A stretch of 64,000 bases of DNA from Aurantiochytrium sp. KH105 (Eukaryota; Sar; Bigyra; Thraustochytrida; Thraustochytriidae). The position numbers were made by a program, and so were the translations under genes. The stretch spans positions 132,275 through 196,274 of the forward strand of contig BGKB01000082.1 of NCBI GenBank assembly GCA_003116975.1, in the 5' to 3' direction. Position 1 is the first letter of the stretch. Every line of letters starts with the position of its first letter. Positions 16,641 to 28,446 of this stretch are shown in pieces. Under the pieces are notes generated by a model that worked only from the letters and a program-made list of their open reading frames with translations, did not search any database and was not told the DNA's origin.

Positions 16641-19052
16641 ATGGCGTCGCTCAGGACCCGCAAGCAAGCCGACGCCGAGGAGTGGATGCCCGGCGGCAGG
16701 AGGACGTCCGGGGAGGCGGCGGCAGCGGCGGCGACGGGCGAGGCGCAGAGGGCGAGACCCGGGTCGAGAAGGAGCCCGAGGCTGAACGCTGAGGAAACCT
16801 CGCTCAAGCACAAGATGCTCATCGTCGCCGCCGTCATGGCCCTTGTGGTGCTGGGATTCGTTGGGCATCGCGGGCAGCAAGAGCATGTCGCCGGAGGAGA
16901 AGCACTCATCGTGGGCGAGGCATCGAGCGAGGCAAACAGCAACGTGCAAGCAGCAGAGACGCGCGCAACGCCCATGCTGCGACCCGGGTCTCAAGCCCCA
17001 GAAACGACCTTTGATGAGCACGAGGATCCACACGTCCCGGAAACAGAAAACTTTCTCGAAGAAAATGGTGACGAAGAACAACAACAGAAAGAAACCGAAA
17101 CGGTCGATGAACACGAAGAAGAGGAAGAACAGCAACCAGAAGTAGGAGAGTTCTCGCATCTTCAAAAGCCCGTCGCTGTCCCGAACGCCAACGCAAAGGT
17201 CAAGGTCATCAAGGTGTGCGTGCAGGGCCCGAATCCGCGCGTCTCGTCGCTCTTCGTTCGCAATGGCTTGGGACTCTTTGGGAGCCAACTCGAGTTCGTC
17301 ATGGCGCCCATGCTACGTGATCAGTTGTCGCAGTTCGTAGCGAGCGGGGCCATTCGTGCAGCCGCTGTTCCAGCCGCTGAAACGTGCGATCCTTCGTGGC
17401 CGCGGCTCAACTTGGCCTTCCAAAAAGGCCTCACGGCCCGTACGCTTGCAACGCCTGGACAAACCACTTTCGTCGTTGGCGATGAGTACTGCAAGTGCCC
17501 ATCAGACCTGTGCGGCGGGACCTCCCCCAAGGTCCCCATGCGACAATATCATACAACGAACCTGTCATCTGACTACCTGCCGCTTGGCGCGCGTTTCGAG
17601 TTCGAGCCCGTGAGCAGCGATGAAATCGTTGTTGCGGCCGCCCGCACGCATGTTTACAATTTTGCAGGAGCTCTCACGAGCACCTCGCGCAAGCAGCTCA
17701 ACACGATACTGGAGAATGCCAAGAACAACCCGGCCAGTCCTCTTTCGCGAGGTTTCGTAAATGTGGCGCCCGCGTGGAAAAAGGATGCCATGGCCGACAC
17801 CTATGTCTCGCCCACAGCTTATCGAGCAGCCCTTTTGGACTCAATGTTCACACTGTGCCCGGCTGGCACCAATCCCGAGGCCTTTCGCATTTACGAGGCG
17901 ATCGAGAGTGGCTCGATCCCCGTCCTTGTTCAGGACGCAGAATATGCCGCGCATCCCTGCAAGGATGCCTTTAAACCCATCTTGGACAGTGGAGCGCCCG
18001 TAGTGGTTATGGGCGACTGGTCTGAGTTGGAGGAAACGCTGACGCGCCTTTTACCGAAGGTCAATGCGATGCAAGAGCGACTGTTACAGTGGCGTCAAAA
18101 GTTCTGGACAAAGGTGGCCCGGCAAGTTGATTGCGCTATTCTAGGGCGACACAGCCGTGACACCGGACACTCGTATGACAGGCTGGCCTCGTGCTCAGAC
18201 CTAGAGGATGACGTGCCTGCTTCCTCGGCTACGACAAAGGCAGCCTCTCCGACACTTTCTCAGTCTGATGTCCTTGCCATGACGCCATTGACCCTTCCAG
18301 TCGTCGGATCTCAGCACTCCATCCCGCTCATTACTGGTTGCGGTCGCAGCGGAACGCTTTCGCTCATGGAATACTTGCGTTCCATCAACGTCCAGGCCGT
18401 GCATGAACAAGTCGCAACGGCGCACGTAAGTGTATCGTGGCTCTACGCTGCCGAGAGCGATGTGTATCCATTCGAGCTGAAAAATTCACTCGTCTTGCGG
18501 AAAAAGCTCAAGGCCTCGCTGCCGCCCGGAAAACCGCTCTTTGGACCCGTCGTGCACCTTACGCGCCATCCACTCAAGGTCATGAGCAGCACAAGACGCT
18601 GCTTTTGCGGCAAGGGCGACCGCACCCTTGCTCGCGGCGCCAAAAATGATAAGCGGAGCTGGGTCTTTGCGGAGCGCTTCCTTCCTCGCATGCGCGCGGA
18701 TCTTCCTTACGAGAGTCTCGAGCGCTCCGCCGTGTACTGGCTGGAGTGGAACAAGATGATTGAAGAGAACTTTCCGGAAAGAACGCACGTGCGACTTGAG
18801 GACGTTGATCCCGGTGTTCTCGTGCGCTCACTCGGACTCACCTCAATCGATACCTCGTCGTTGCCACGCACCATGCCCCGCGCAAAGTTTCACACATCTC
18901 CGGACAAGGAAAAGGTCAAGCTCCCCGACGTGACCTGGACGGAACTTTATAACATGGATCCTGACATGACCCGGGAGGTTTTCGAGCTTGCTCGACACTA
19001 TGGCTACGAGCTTGACACGACCCTCAAAGACAATCTAGCGCAGGGCAAGTAA
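16641..19052 (+). CDS. Golgi-type fusion: exostosin-like (GT47) glycosyltransferase plus sulfotransferase
   Basis: 803 residues. Type II membrane layout: basic cytosolic start, membrane anchor at 59-75 (MLIVAAVMALVVLGFVG), an acidic stem to about 180, then two catalytic modules. Residues 190-510 resemble exostosin-family GT47, most like RXYLT1/TMEM5; residues from about 402 (FTLCPAGTNPEAFRIYEAI, then GSIPV) are the donor-binding signature. Residues 555-803 are a sulfotransferase: GCGRSGT at 566-572 is the 5'-phosphosulfate loop for PAPS, and HLTRHPLKVMSS from 639 carries the Arg and Ser of the 3'-phosphate site. One protein could therefore add a sugar and a sulfate to the same glycan in the Golgi; that coupling is inference. 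The chosen ATG is the first after a repeat-filled leader and gives a short cytosolic tail. Acceptor is unknown. Confidence 0.87.
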   Translation: MASLRTRKQADAEEWMPGGRRTSGEAAAAAATGEAQRARPGSRRSPRLNAEETSLKHKMLIVAAVMALVVLGFVGHRGQQEHVAGGEALIVGEASSEANSNVQAAETRATPMLRPGSQAPETTFDEHEDPHVPETENFLEENGDEEQQQKETETVDEHEEEEEQQPEVGEFSHLQKPVAVPNANAKVKVIKVCVQGPNPRVSSLFVRNGLGLFGSQLEFVMAPMLRDQLSQFVASGAIRAAAVPAAETCDPSWPRLNLAFQKGLTARTLATPGQTTFVVGDEYCKCPSDLCGGTSPKVPMRQYHTTNLSSDYLPLGARFEFEPVSSDEIVVAAARTHVYNFAGALTSTSRKQLNTILENAKNNPASPLSRGFVNVAPAWKKDAMADTYVSPTAYRAALLDSMFTLCPAGTNPEAFRIYEAIESGSIPVLVQDAEYAAHPCKDAFKPILDSGAPVVVMGDWSELEETLTRLLPKVNAMQERLLQWRQKFWTKVARQVDCAILGRHSRDTGHSYDRLASCSDLEDDVPASSATTKAASPTLSQSDVLAMTPLTLPVVGSQHSIPLITGCGRSGTLSLMEYLRSINVQAVHEQVATAHVSVSWLYAAESDVYPFELKNSLVLRKKLKASLPPGKPLFGPVVHLTRHPLKVMSSTRRCFCGKGDRTLARGAKNDKRSWVFAERFLPRMRADLPYESLERSAVYWLEWNKMIEENFPERTHVRLEDVDPGVLVRSLGLTSIDTSSLPRTMPRAKFHTSPDKEKVKLPDVTWTELYNMDPDMTREVFELARHYGYELDTTLKDNLAQGK

Positions 19053-19332
19053 ACGCTCGTTTTACATTTATTAGATCATAGGCGAATCCTTCGGGTTTTC
19101 ATTGTTTTGACGGTTCTTGGTTGTAACGCGACCCACCACGACCTTGTCTTGCTTCCTTGCGCATAATCCTAGAAAAAAAAATGGGGCTCTTTGATTTTGC
19201 TTTGACTTGAGCTTCGGTCGCTTTGTGAAATAGGACAAAAGTTATCAAAATCACGCGCTTCCTCCTCTTCGTTTTGACAAAAAAAATCTAATAATTCAAG
19301 TTGGGAGGCATGTGAATGGGCTTGGCGCAATT

Positions 19333-21102
19333 CTAGTCGGCGCGACCTAAATAATTTGCGAAAGTCTGCTGGTGCACTGTTCGGAGCTCCTTTTGTAATC
19401 CGCGCAGCGAATCATGCAAACGAGCTAGCTCCTCTTCTTTTGGAAGCAACGAATCGGGCACTTCCTGATCTGCAATCTGAACGAGTCCAGGATACGTTGT
19501 GAGAGCTCTAATGCCCCGCTCGCTGCAGGGATGCTCGTACCAGCATAACAGAATCCATGCGCCACTCGAGGGTGAAAGGCCATAAACAAATCCAGGACCT
19601 CCTTCGGGCTTTAGCGTTCCATTGAGCGAAGACCATGAATGCAAAATGTGAACCTCATCATGAAGAATGGCTTTACGCACGTGCTCCATCGTCGCCATAA
19701 CTGTTGTGAGTTTGGTGCGAAGCGAAAGGCTTGGGGATCGAAGCGTTTCTTCAATGCGCTCCTGTGCAAGACGATACCGGGACCAGTCGCGCTGAATATC
19801 GCGCGAGCTCGATGCCTCATTCTCCTGCGCAAGAAATTGTCGTGCCTCTTGATGGAGCCTTGCATTAGCCTCGCGTCGAACCTGTTGCCGACGGCGCGCC
19901 TCGAGACGAGGAAGTACATAGCGGTCCATGAGAACCGCGGGCAGCGCAACATATCGTACAATGAGAACAGACAAGATCATGTGCACCACGGCGCCCAGGC
20001 CGATCGCATTTGCAATCATGTATGGATAGACGGCGTCAATAAAGAGCGCTGGAGTCGCAGTATGCACCACCAATGCGACAAAGTAGGTATCTGATAGCTC
20101 CGCAAAAATGCCGTCTGCTCCTTGATTTTCTGCGAGCGCAGTTCGATACTCCTCAGCAAGCCAAAGCTGCTGCTCTTGCGCCTCAGCGCGCGAAAGGAAA
20201 TGCATTTCGTTTACGGGCCGACTCCCCAGAGCAAAGTGGGAGCGCACGTCCCAGAAACGAAAGCTGGCGGCCACGAGACCTTTGCGGACAAGCACGTAAA
20301 TGATTGTCGAGGTGATGAGGAGGTCAAAGCTCATGACAATGCTAATGAGGAATCCACATGTCATGGTCGCGAGTCCGATCGGAATAAAAAAGGCGTGCTG
20401 TGCCCAGGGATCCTTTTGCAATCTCGTACGGAGGGATTGAACCGCATCAAAGACGCTGCGTTGCGACACTCGCGCCATGTTTGGCTTCTCGTCTTCCGAT
20501 CGTTCGCGCGCCGCCAGAAGCATCGATTCCACTAGACTTGCCACGGGGACGATGTCGAGCAAATAAGCTTCGCTGCGCCCCAGCGATAAAAAGACGGCGT
20601 CATGATCAAAGAGCAGACCGTTCGAAGTGTCAATACCCTGGGCTGCAAGGGCCGCGCGCATGCGAGGGGCCGTGACTACGTCGAGAGCGCGATCGAGATG
20701 TTCGTTTCGCTCCAAAAGGACGATCAAAGGTGCTACGAGCGTCCAGACCTCTTCTGGATACACTGCGCCATGACTCAGATAGGCCGAAAAGAGCGCCAGG
20801 CCATCGCCGACGCACCTTGGCAAATTGAGCACAATCGGGGCTGGCATGGTAAAGTAAAACCTGCCGCTCCGCACCTGAATCTGAAGCTCTGCAGGGAAGG
20901 CGGCCGCCGTCTCCCGCGCGCACTCCTCAATGCTCAGGCTCGCAAAGGTTTCTTGGTGGCGCAGCACAAAGCTCGCCCCGCGCACAATCTCGTACACGAC
21001 GAGGAGCGACATGAGAAACGAGAGCGCGTTCGCGAAGCGCGTCCGGTGCAGCGTCGCATAGAACCTCGGCGAGCACGCCCGCGCGAGCCTGCGCACCGTC
21101 AT
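19333..21102 (-). CDS. Polytopic membrane protein of unknown family
   Basis: 589 residues, intronless. A basic N-terminus precedes a membrane helix at about 25-45 (ALSFLMSLLVVYEIV). A soluble, probably lumenal or periplasm-side domain of about 190 residues follows, then hydrophobic segments near 240-270 (HAFFIPIGLATMTCGFLISI, SFDLLITSTIIYVLV) and 340-390 (YFVALVVHTATPALFIDA, IGLGAVVHMILSVLIVRYVAL). The C-terminal 190 residues are soluble with Arg/Gln-rich predicted coiled coil (LEARRRQQVRREANARLHQE) and a more globular end. No catalytic motif is evident and I do not recognise the family. It is divergent from the kinase gene at 21442 across about 340 bases. Confidence 0.75.
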   Translation of the reverse strand: MTVRRLARACSPRFYATLHRTRFANALSFLMSLLVVYEIVRGASFVLRHQETFASLSIEECARETAAAFPAELQIQVRSGRFYFTMPAPIVLNLPRCVGDGLALFSAYLSHGAVYPEEVWTLVAPLIVLLERNEHLDRALDVVTAPRMRAALAAQGIDTSNGLLFDHDAVFLSLGRSEAYLLDIVPVASLVESMLLAARERSEDEKPNMARVSQRSVFDAVQSLRTRLQKDPWAQHAFFIPIGLATMTCGFLISIVMSFDLLITSTIIYVLVRKGLVAASFRFWDVRSHFALGSRPVNEMHFLSRAEAQEQQLWLAEEYRTALAENQGADGIFAELSDTYFVALVVHTATPALFIDAVYPYMIANAIGLGAVVHMILSVLIVRYVALPAVLMDRYVLPRLEARRRQQVRREANARLHQEARQFLAQENEASSSRDIQRDWSRYRLAQERIEETLRSPSLSLRTKLTTVMATMEHVRKAILHDEVHILHSWSSLNGTLKPEGGPGFVYGLSPSSGAWILLCWYEHPCSERGIRALTTYPGLVQIADQEVPDSLLPKEEELARLHDSLRGLQKELRTVHQQTFANYLGRAD

Positions 21103-21441
21103 CGTGACCCACCGTGCGCCCTCAGGCTCGCACGCGAGGCAACGATCGAGGTTCTGCTTTCACCCAAGGCCACCTTCATCTCGCTCCAACACATCGACGA
21201 CCTTGCTTGGGGACTCAAAAAGCGAGCAGCATAGCCCGCGCAGTATCCTTTGATCGCTCAAAGGATCAGCATTTTGTGGACAGAGACGACATCGTCGCAA
21301 CGCCGGCGGCATGCACGCCCACCTCTTGCGAGAGAAAGGCGACCCCGTGGTGACGCTCAAGGCGAGGCACTTCATGGTGGCGCTCGGCGACCTCGCCAAG
21401 TCGCGCCAAACCCAGATTTCCGAGCTAGCGAGGGCGCGACC
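21103..21441. promoter_or_regulatory. Divergent promoter region with a start-overlapping upstream ORF
   Basis: About 340 bases serve two divergent genes. On the plus strand a 52-codon frame starts with ATG at 21311 and ends with a stop at 21467-21469, out of frame with and overlapping the kinase ATG at 21442. If transcription starts upstream of 21311, it would interfere with kinase translation. Confidence 0.45.
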
Positions 21442-22197
21442 ATGGACGCCGGCAAGGTCTCCGCGCTAGCGGCCGAGCTCGCGGCCCGCGCCAAGGCCTG
21501 GGAGGCGGCGCAAACGCAGGACTCCGCGCAGACCGCTGCGCGCAGACCTTACCTCGTGGGGGTCGCAGGTGTGCCCGGCGCAGGCAAATCGACGCTGGCA
21601 ATGGCCTGCGCGGCAGCACTGCGTGAAGAGCTGGGCGTAGGCGCGCTGGCGGTGCCCATGGACGGCTACCACTACAGCAAGGCGGAGCTGGACAAGTTTG
21701 AGGACCCGGAGGAGGCGCATTTTCGGCGCGGAGCAGCTTTTACCTTCAACGGGCCCAAGTTTCTTGCCGATCTGCAGGCGCTCGTCCAGAATCCTGAAAA
21801 GGAGCACAAATTCCCCGCCTGGTCTCACGAGATTGGCGATCCCATTGAGGATGGCATCGTCGTCGATTCTAAACGTGATCGTATTGTTATTGTTGAGGGC
21901 AATTACTTGCTCCTCGATACACTGGAGCCCTGGCCCGAGTTCCGCAAAATCTTCGACGAGACTTGGTTCATCAAGGTAGATATTGAAACGGCCGTGCATC
22001 GAACCGCTATTCGCAATGCAGCTGCCTTTGGTTGGACCCTCGAGCGAACTATGGCACGCACACGCGCAACAGACGAGGTCAACATGCGCCAGATTGTGGC
22101 CGCAAATCCGGAAAAGATCGCCACGCTCATCATCGAGAACCCCGACCGAGAAGCAGCTGCTTCGACACCAGATGTGAAGAAAGCAGCTTGTGATTAG
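21442..22197 (+). CDS. P-loop kinase of the uridine kinase/pantothenate kinase-like family (YFH7-like)
   Basis: 251 residues. Walker A GVPGAGKST at 43-51 lies in a strand-loop-helix. Next come VPMDGYHYSKAELD (the Asp-Gly-Tyr/Phe-His substrate-side motif), RRGAAFTFNGPKF, then PAWSHEIGDPIEDGI and VIVEGNYLLLD, in the order seen in the phosphoribulokinase/uridine kinase group and in particular in bacterial nucleoside-kinase-like proteins and yeast YFH7. RTAIRNAAAFGW is the likely lid arginine region. It should phosphorylate a small metabolite, but substrate cannot be predicted. The frame stays open 64 codons upstream without homology; this ATG gives the normal family length. Confidence 0.85.
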   Translation: MDAGKVSALAAELAARAKAWEAAQTQDSAQTAARRPYLVGVAGVPGAGKSTLAMACAAALREELGVGALAVPMDGYHYSKAELDKFEDPEEAHFRRGAAFTFNGPKFLADLQALVQNPEKEHKFPAWSHEIGDPIEDGIVVDSKRDRIVIVEGNYLLLDTLEPWPEFRKIFDETWFIKVDIETAVHRTAIRNAAAFGWTLERTMARTRATDEVNMRQIVAANPEKIATLIIENPDREAAASTPDVKKAACD

Positions 22198-22835
22198 CAC
22201 GACCTATCCAGAGAAAATTATGCGCGCGAAAGACCAACCGTTACGAGCCTGGGCCCCGAAAAAGAAATAGCGTTCGTTTTGTAATTTCGCACGAACTCGC
22301 AAAAGGAAAAACCACTCCGATACCAAGCGCGCACAAGCTCGGCTCAGGGCCAAAACAGGTCCGCAAAGACGGCTTCGAGCAGCCTTGCACTCGTCGTCTC
22401 GGGCGCGATATCTCCGAAGTTGAGCAAGAGGCGCCTGGGAAAGGGTAAAGGCGACGTAGTTTCCTATTTAGGTAAATGTAAAAAGAAAATTGTAGGAGTC
22501 CGATTCGCAACACTGACTGTGAATTTAAGTTGAGAAGAGCCTTGTCAAAGACTCAGTAGCAAGATGGACAGCAAGCTTGGCAAGAAGGAACTCGCTTTGG
22601 AAAACTTGAAACGCGATGTCTCGCTCACTTTGTAGACCCAAGAAAAAACGAAGCAAGAAAATCGCAAAATGGATAAGTGGTGAACTTCCAAGGCTCGGCT
22701 TCACATCTAGGGCGCGTCGATCCGGTGCGACTTTCAACGGGCCAGAGAAGAACTAAGCGCTGCCGGACGCGACGATGCGCGTCCATCACCTTACAAGTCC
22801 TGCCTGGTGGTGTACGTACATGATCTGCACACGCT
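22198..22835. other. Convergent intergenic region, no gene seen
   Basis: Holds the 3' ends of two converging genes. Several open frames under 90 codons occur on both strands, none with recognisable content. Confidence 0.5.
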
Positions 22836-24935
<2,100 letters not shown>

Positions 24936-25916
24936 ATGATGCAGCAAGGGCAGGAGCAAGAGCAAGAGCGCAAGGAGGAGCTTGGCAATGGGCAGGGCAC
25001 GCAGCTTGAACGGAAACTGGAAGAAGAGTGCGTTGTGGAGGAAATCTGTGAAGAGATTCTCCCGGATGGGACGCAACAGTTCACAGATCCTGTGAGCGGC
25101 GCGAAGCGCGAGCTGGAGGACGTACAGCTGCCGCCAGGATGGACCTGGAGGTCAAATTGGAAGTGCGACGCGCAAACGGACTCGCATGGTTTGAGACGCT
25201 GGCGACGAATGCGTGAAGCGCCCGCGAAGGCACGCATCAGCGCCGGAAAAGATCCAAGCGCGGTCCAAAGTCAGCTACTTTCGCTGCAGCAGCTGCTTTG
25301 CTCTGACACCGAGCATCTCGAAGCGCTTACGGCCCGCATCGGTGGTAATCTCGACTCGGAAGACTTGCGCTCGCGAATTAGGTTACACTGTGCGCTCGCA
25401 GACGTCCACCTCTCCGCCGGCCCAGCGCTTCAACATGCGCTTGCTGTCTTTGAGCACGACGTCAAGGATCCCACGCGCCGTGCGGCACTTGCCCAAACCC
25501 GTGTCATGCTCGAGAAAGATCTGGCACGTCAACGTGCCAAGCTTGAAACCGCGCTCTGGAGCGTTCGAGACCGCATTCGGGTGATTCCTTCGCCGCGTCC
25601 CATCAACGTCAAGAGTGTGCAGCAAATTCACGAAAATATTCATTTACCCTCGACGGCATCAGACCGCGCGACGCGGGATCAAGAGCTGGCATCGGAGATG
25701 CTCTTACAGTCGACCATGGATGTCAATGCCGAATTCTATCGCGAGCGCGAGACAGATATTCGGGACATCGCGCATGACGTCGCGTTGACCTCTGAAATCA
25801 TGTCTACCGCTGCCAAGGGCATCTGCCAGCAGGGCGAAATGGTGGATCGCGTTGATGAGAATCTTTCCTCGGCTCAAGACGACGCCGACGCCGACGCCTC
25901 GTGCGTTTGCTCCTAA
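24936..25916 (+). CDS. Qa-SNARE (syntaxin-like) without a membrane helix, ending in a CaaX-like box
   Basis: 326 residues. The C-terminal SNARE helix, about 262-312, begins at FYRERETDIRDIAHDV and runs through GICQQGEMVDRVDENL; Gln299 in QQGEMVDRV aligns with the zero-layer Gln of syntaxin-1 (SQGEMIDRI). SNAREs of this type drive membrane fusion. Instead of the usual C-terminal membrane helix the protein ends after about ten residues in CVCS, which fits a CaaX prenylation box and recalls lipid-anchored Ykt6. N-terminal: acidic/Gln-rich region, then LPPGWTWRSNWKCDAQTDSHG and RWRRMRE at about 66-94, resembling a partial dysferlin-type (DysF) Trp/Arg motif. The middle 110-250 is helical, as a syntaxin regulatory bundle would be. 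Start: the first of two adjacent ATG codons. SNARE call is strong, prenylation inferred, DysF tentative. Confidence 0.85.
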   Translation: MMQQGQEQEQERKEELGNGQGTQLERKLEEECVVEEICEEILPDGTQQFTDPVSGAKRELEDVQLPPGWTWRSNWKCDAQTDSHGLRRWRRMREAPAKARISAGKDPSAVQSQLLSLQQLLCSDTEHLEALTARIGGNLDSEDLRSRIRLHCALADVHLSAGPALQHALAVFEHDVKDPTRRAALAQTRVMLEKDLARQRAKLETALWSVRDRIRVIPSPRPINVKSVQQIHENIHLPSTASDRATRDQELASEMLLQSTMDVNAEFYRERETDIRDIAHDVALTSEIMSTAAKGICQQGEMVDRVDENLSSAQDDADADASCVCS

Positions 25917-26495
25917 CAAAAGAATAGAGTAGGACTCGCAAGCATTCGTATCCTAGGATCCCAGCGTGGAAGAAAAAGGGGGAAGGAAATCAACACATTG
26001 CGAAATTATACGAAACGAACAAGCAAACACACAAAGAAACAAACAAGGGGGGAAACGAAAACAAACGAGTAGAGAAAGTAACGACCAAGCTGGCAAACGA
26101 GCAAGTCATCGAACCGACGCCGTCTTTGCTTCTTCGAAAGAGAAAAAAAAAAAAAACATCTTTGACAGTCAGGTAGGATCCCCTTTCGCCTGCAGTTGAA
26201 GACACAACGTAACATGACAAGTGGAAATACATTTCTTATTTTTCTTTCTTTGCTTCTTTCGGTGCGCGTCAGATGTATCCTGGTGTTTGTTTCCCTTGGA
26301 AGGGAGACTCTTAAAAAAAAAACGTGAAAGCACGTTGGAGAATGTCGAGAACGATTTTCAAACTTTGCATCGGTTGACGTTGCCGTCAACAGCAAAAGTG
26401 TAGACTGGAGCTTTTGCTCAGACGGTGGTGCATTTCGGCCAAAATAACGTGATGAGAGCATGTCGAGCCACACCTTGCGCTGTGCGCCGATTGGC
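25917..26495. other. Convergent intergenic region with an A-rich tract and a hairpin
   Basis: Purine-rich AAAC/GAAAC repeats span 26010-26080. A perfect inverted repeat GTTGACG-TTGC-CGTCAAC lies at 26373-26390, about 105 bases past the minus-strand gene's stop, and could form a 3' untranslated-region hairpin. No gene seen. Confidence 0.5.
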
Positions 26496-28446
26496 CTAAA
26501 ATTCATCCTCAGAGGGTGCACGCCAGTAAAGGTGATTCTCGAGGGTGAAAGGACGAAGCAGCCCCCGTGACACGAGCATGTCGAGCATGAGCTCGAGTCT
26601 TGCCTGTCCATACTTGGGCAGACGCTGTCGCAGTTCTGCAAGACAAAATGCCTCATGCGTAGCAAATTGACTGTAAACAGCAGTGACTTGCGCGGCCCCT
26701 TCGCCAGACTGAAAGAGATGAGGAAAAAGTTTCAAGTCAAAGGCTGGCGGCGGTCCATCATTCACCATGTCCTCCTCCGCATTCATGTTGAGCAGCTCTT
26801 CCTCCGAGTCGTGCTCAGACCTGCCGTCGTGCCCAAATCCGATGTTCTCGGACGAATCACCGCCACCAAATACGCCCGTCTCGCCCGTCTCCGCTGCATA
26901 CTGCATGAGAGAGCGACGCCGTCTGCGCGCAACGGAACGTGAAATGGGTGTTCCTGTGACGGCGGCGAGTCTGCGGTCGGTGAGCTTGGCGCTCGGAGCC
27001 GTTTTGGTCGAGGGACTCTGTGCCAAGCCTTGTGCGTTTGCGGTGGGCTGCATTTGCACGTTCTCCGTGTCCTCGTGCAAGTCCTCGTAATCAATAGAAT
27101 GCGAACGCCTTGGCGTTCCAAGCAATTCTTCTTCCGCTTCGCCTTCCTCTTCTTTGTCTCTTTCGTCGCAGCGACCTTGATCATTTTTGCTATCCGTGTG
27201 CAAAAGAGCATCGGTCATGAAGGGGGAGAGCGGCACTGGCGTGGCCGGATTTGATGAGGCGTCGGATGTGTTTGCCTCCGCGTTTGCGTCGAGAGCCGGC
27301 GACAAGCTCGAGCCCAAAATCATGTTCGTCACATGCCGTGCCGGCGTCCCGTACTCGAGGAGCTGCCGGGACTTGACTGCCGAAGAAGGACCATAGTCTC
27401 CATCTTGCGGAGTCCCAGGAGTCGCAGCACTTATTTCACTCAAATCCAAAATGTTCGCGCCCTCTTCCGCAAAGGCAGTAGCATGATGGTTAGAAGGGGT
27501 ACGCGCTGCTTGAGGCGTCTTAAAATCCATAATCAAAGACTCATTCGCATTGCCATTTTCGCTGTCGTCATGCCCATCCTCATCTTGAAGCGGAGAGGCC
27601 GATGCTGAGCGCATCTTACGAAACATGGGCGTTTTCGCAAATGATTTGGAAAATACAGGCAGTGTCGGCGTCGGTGGGTTCTGACTCGACAGATCAGACG
27701 CAGCCGACTCGTCATGAGCATTCATTTCGCGCTGCGGGTTCCAGGCACGTCCAGCACGACGCGCGGGTTTAACAGCTGTCCTCGGCCTTGCGCGTTCTTT
27801 GCCGGATTCTTCATCCGCTTCGTCATCCACGATCTCGTCGTCCACGCCGGCCGGCGTCGAGCTTACATCGCGAACGTGGTCAAAAAAGTGGCACCACACC
27901 GCAGCGCCGTCTGCAACGTCTTGCATTGCCTTGTCAAAGGCTCTCACATGCTGGAGGAGCCCCGTTGCCGCATCGAGCGCCTATTGCAATGGGAGAAAAC
28001 AAAAACATCACGTCAGTGGCGTTGCGTTGCGTACGAATTTTGACCTTTTGTTACACATCTTCACGGCAAGAAGACACCTTTGGTGCACCACGTACCTTGA
28101 CAAAGTTGGCGTCGATTTCCTGAAGCTTCGCGGCGACCTCTTCGCCCTGCATGGCGGACGAGCCCACCTGGTCCTCGTTCTCAAAACCGCCGTTCGGGGT
28201 AGCACCTCGAAAACGTGCAACTCACGTGCGCGCGCGCTTCCTCGAGTATCTTTTCCACCTCTTCTACCCAGCGACTTTCGCGTGTCTGCGCTACCTTGTC
28301 CTTCGTCTCGCTGCTGTCCTCGCGAGCGACGTAGGACTAGCGCGAACTCGCTCGCGCAGAAGGACTTTTGCTGCAAGCGGTTATACATCAAACTGGGTTA
28401 CAGTAACTCGTTGACGAAACGACGGAAAACCGCCATTTCCGTGCAT
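26496..28446 (-). CDS. Four-exon gene: Thr-Pro-rich protein with coiled-coil N-terminus and winged-helix-like C-terminus
   Basis: Proposed exons (minus strand): 28446-28402, 28336-28226, 28179-28096 and 27980-26496, giving 574 residues. All three introns are phase 0 with GT-AG ends: 65, 46 and 115 bases. The 115-base intron has a clear GTACGT donor and a pyrimidine tract before TTGCAATAG. Joined, exons 2-4 read continuously (WVEEVEKILEEARAH, then EVAAKLQEIDANFVK, then ALDAATGLLQHVRAFDKAM), a predicted coiled coil. The middle 300 residues are disordered with at least eight Thr-Pro or Ser-Pro sites (KTPMFRK, FKTPQAARTP, ATPGTP, YGTPARH, LGTPRRS), typical of cyclin-dependent kinase targets. The last 90 residues (FPHLFQSGEG to YWRAP) look like a winged helix. 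A cell-cycle or kinetochore role in the manner of Ska3 is only a guess. Exon 1 is the least certain part. Confidence 0.65.
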
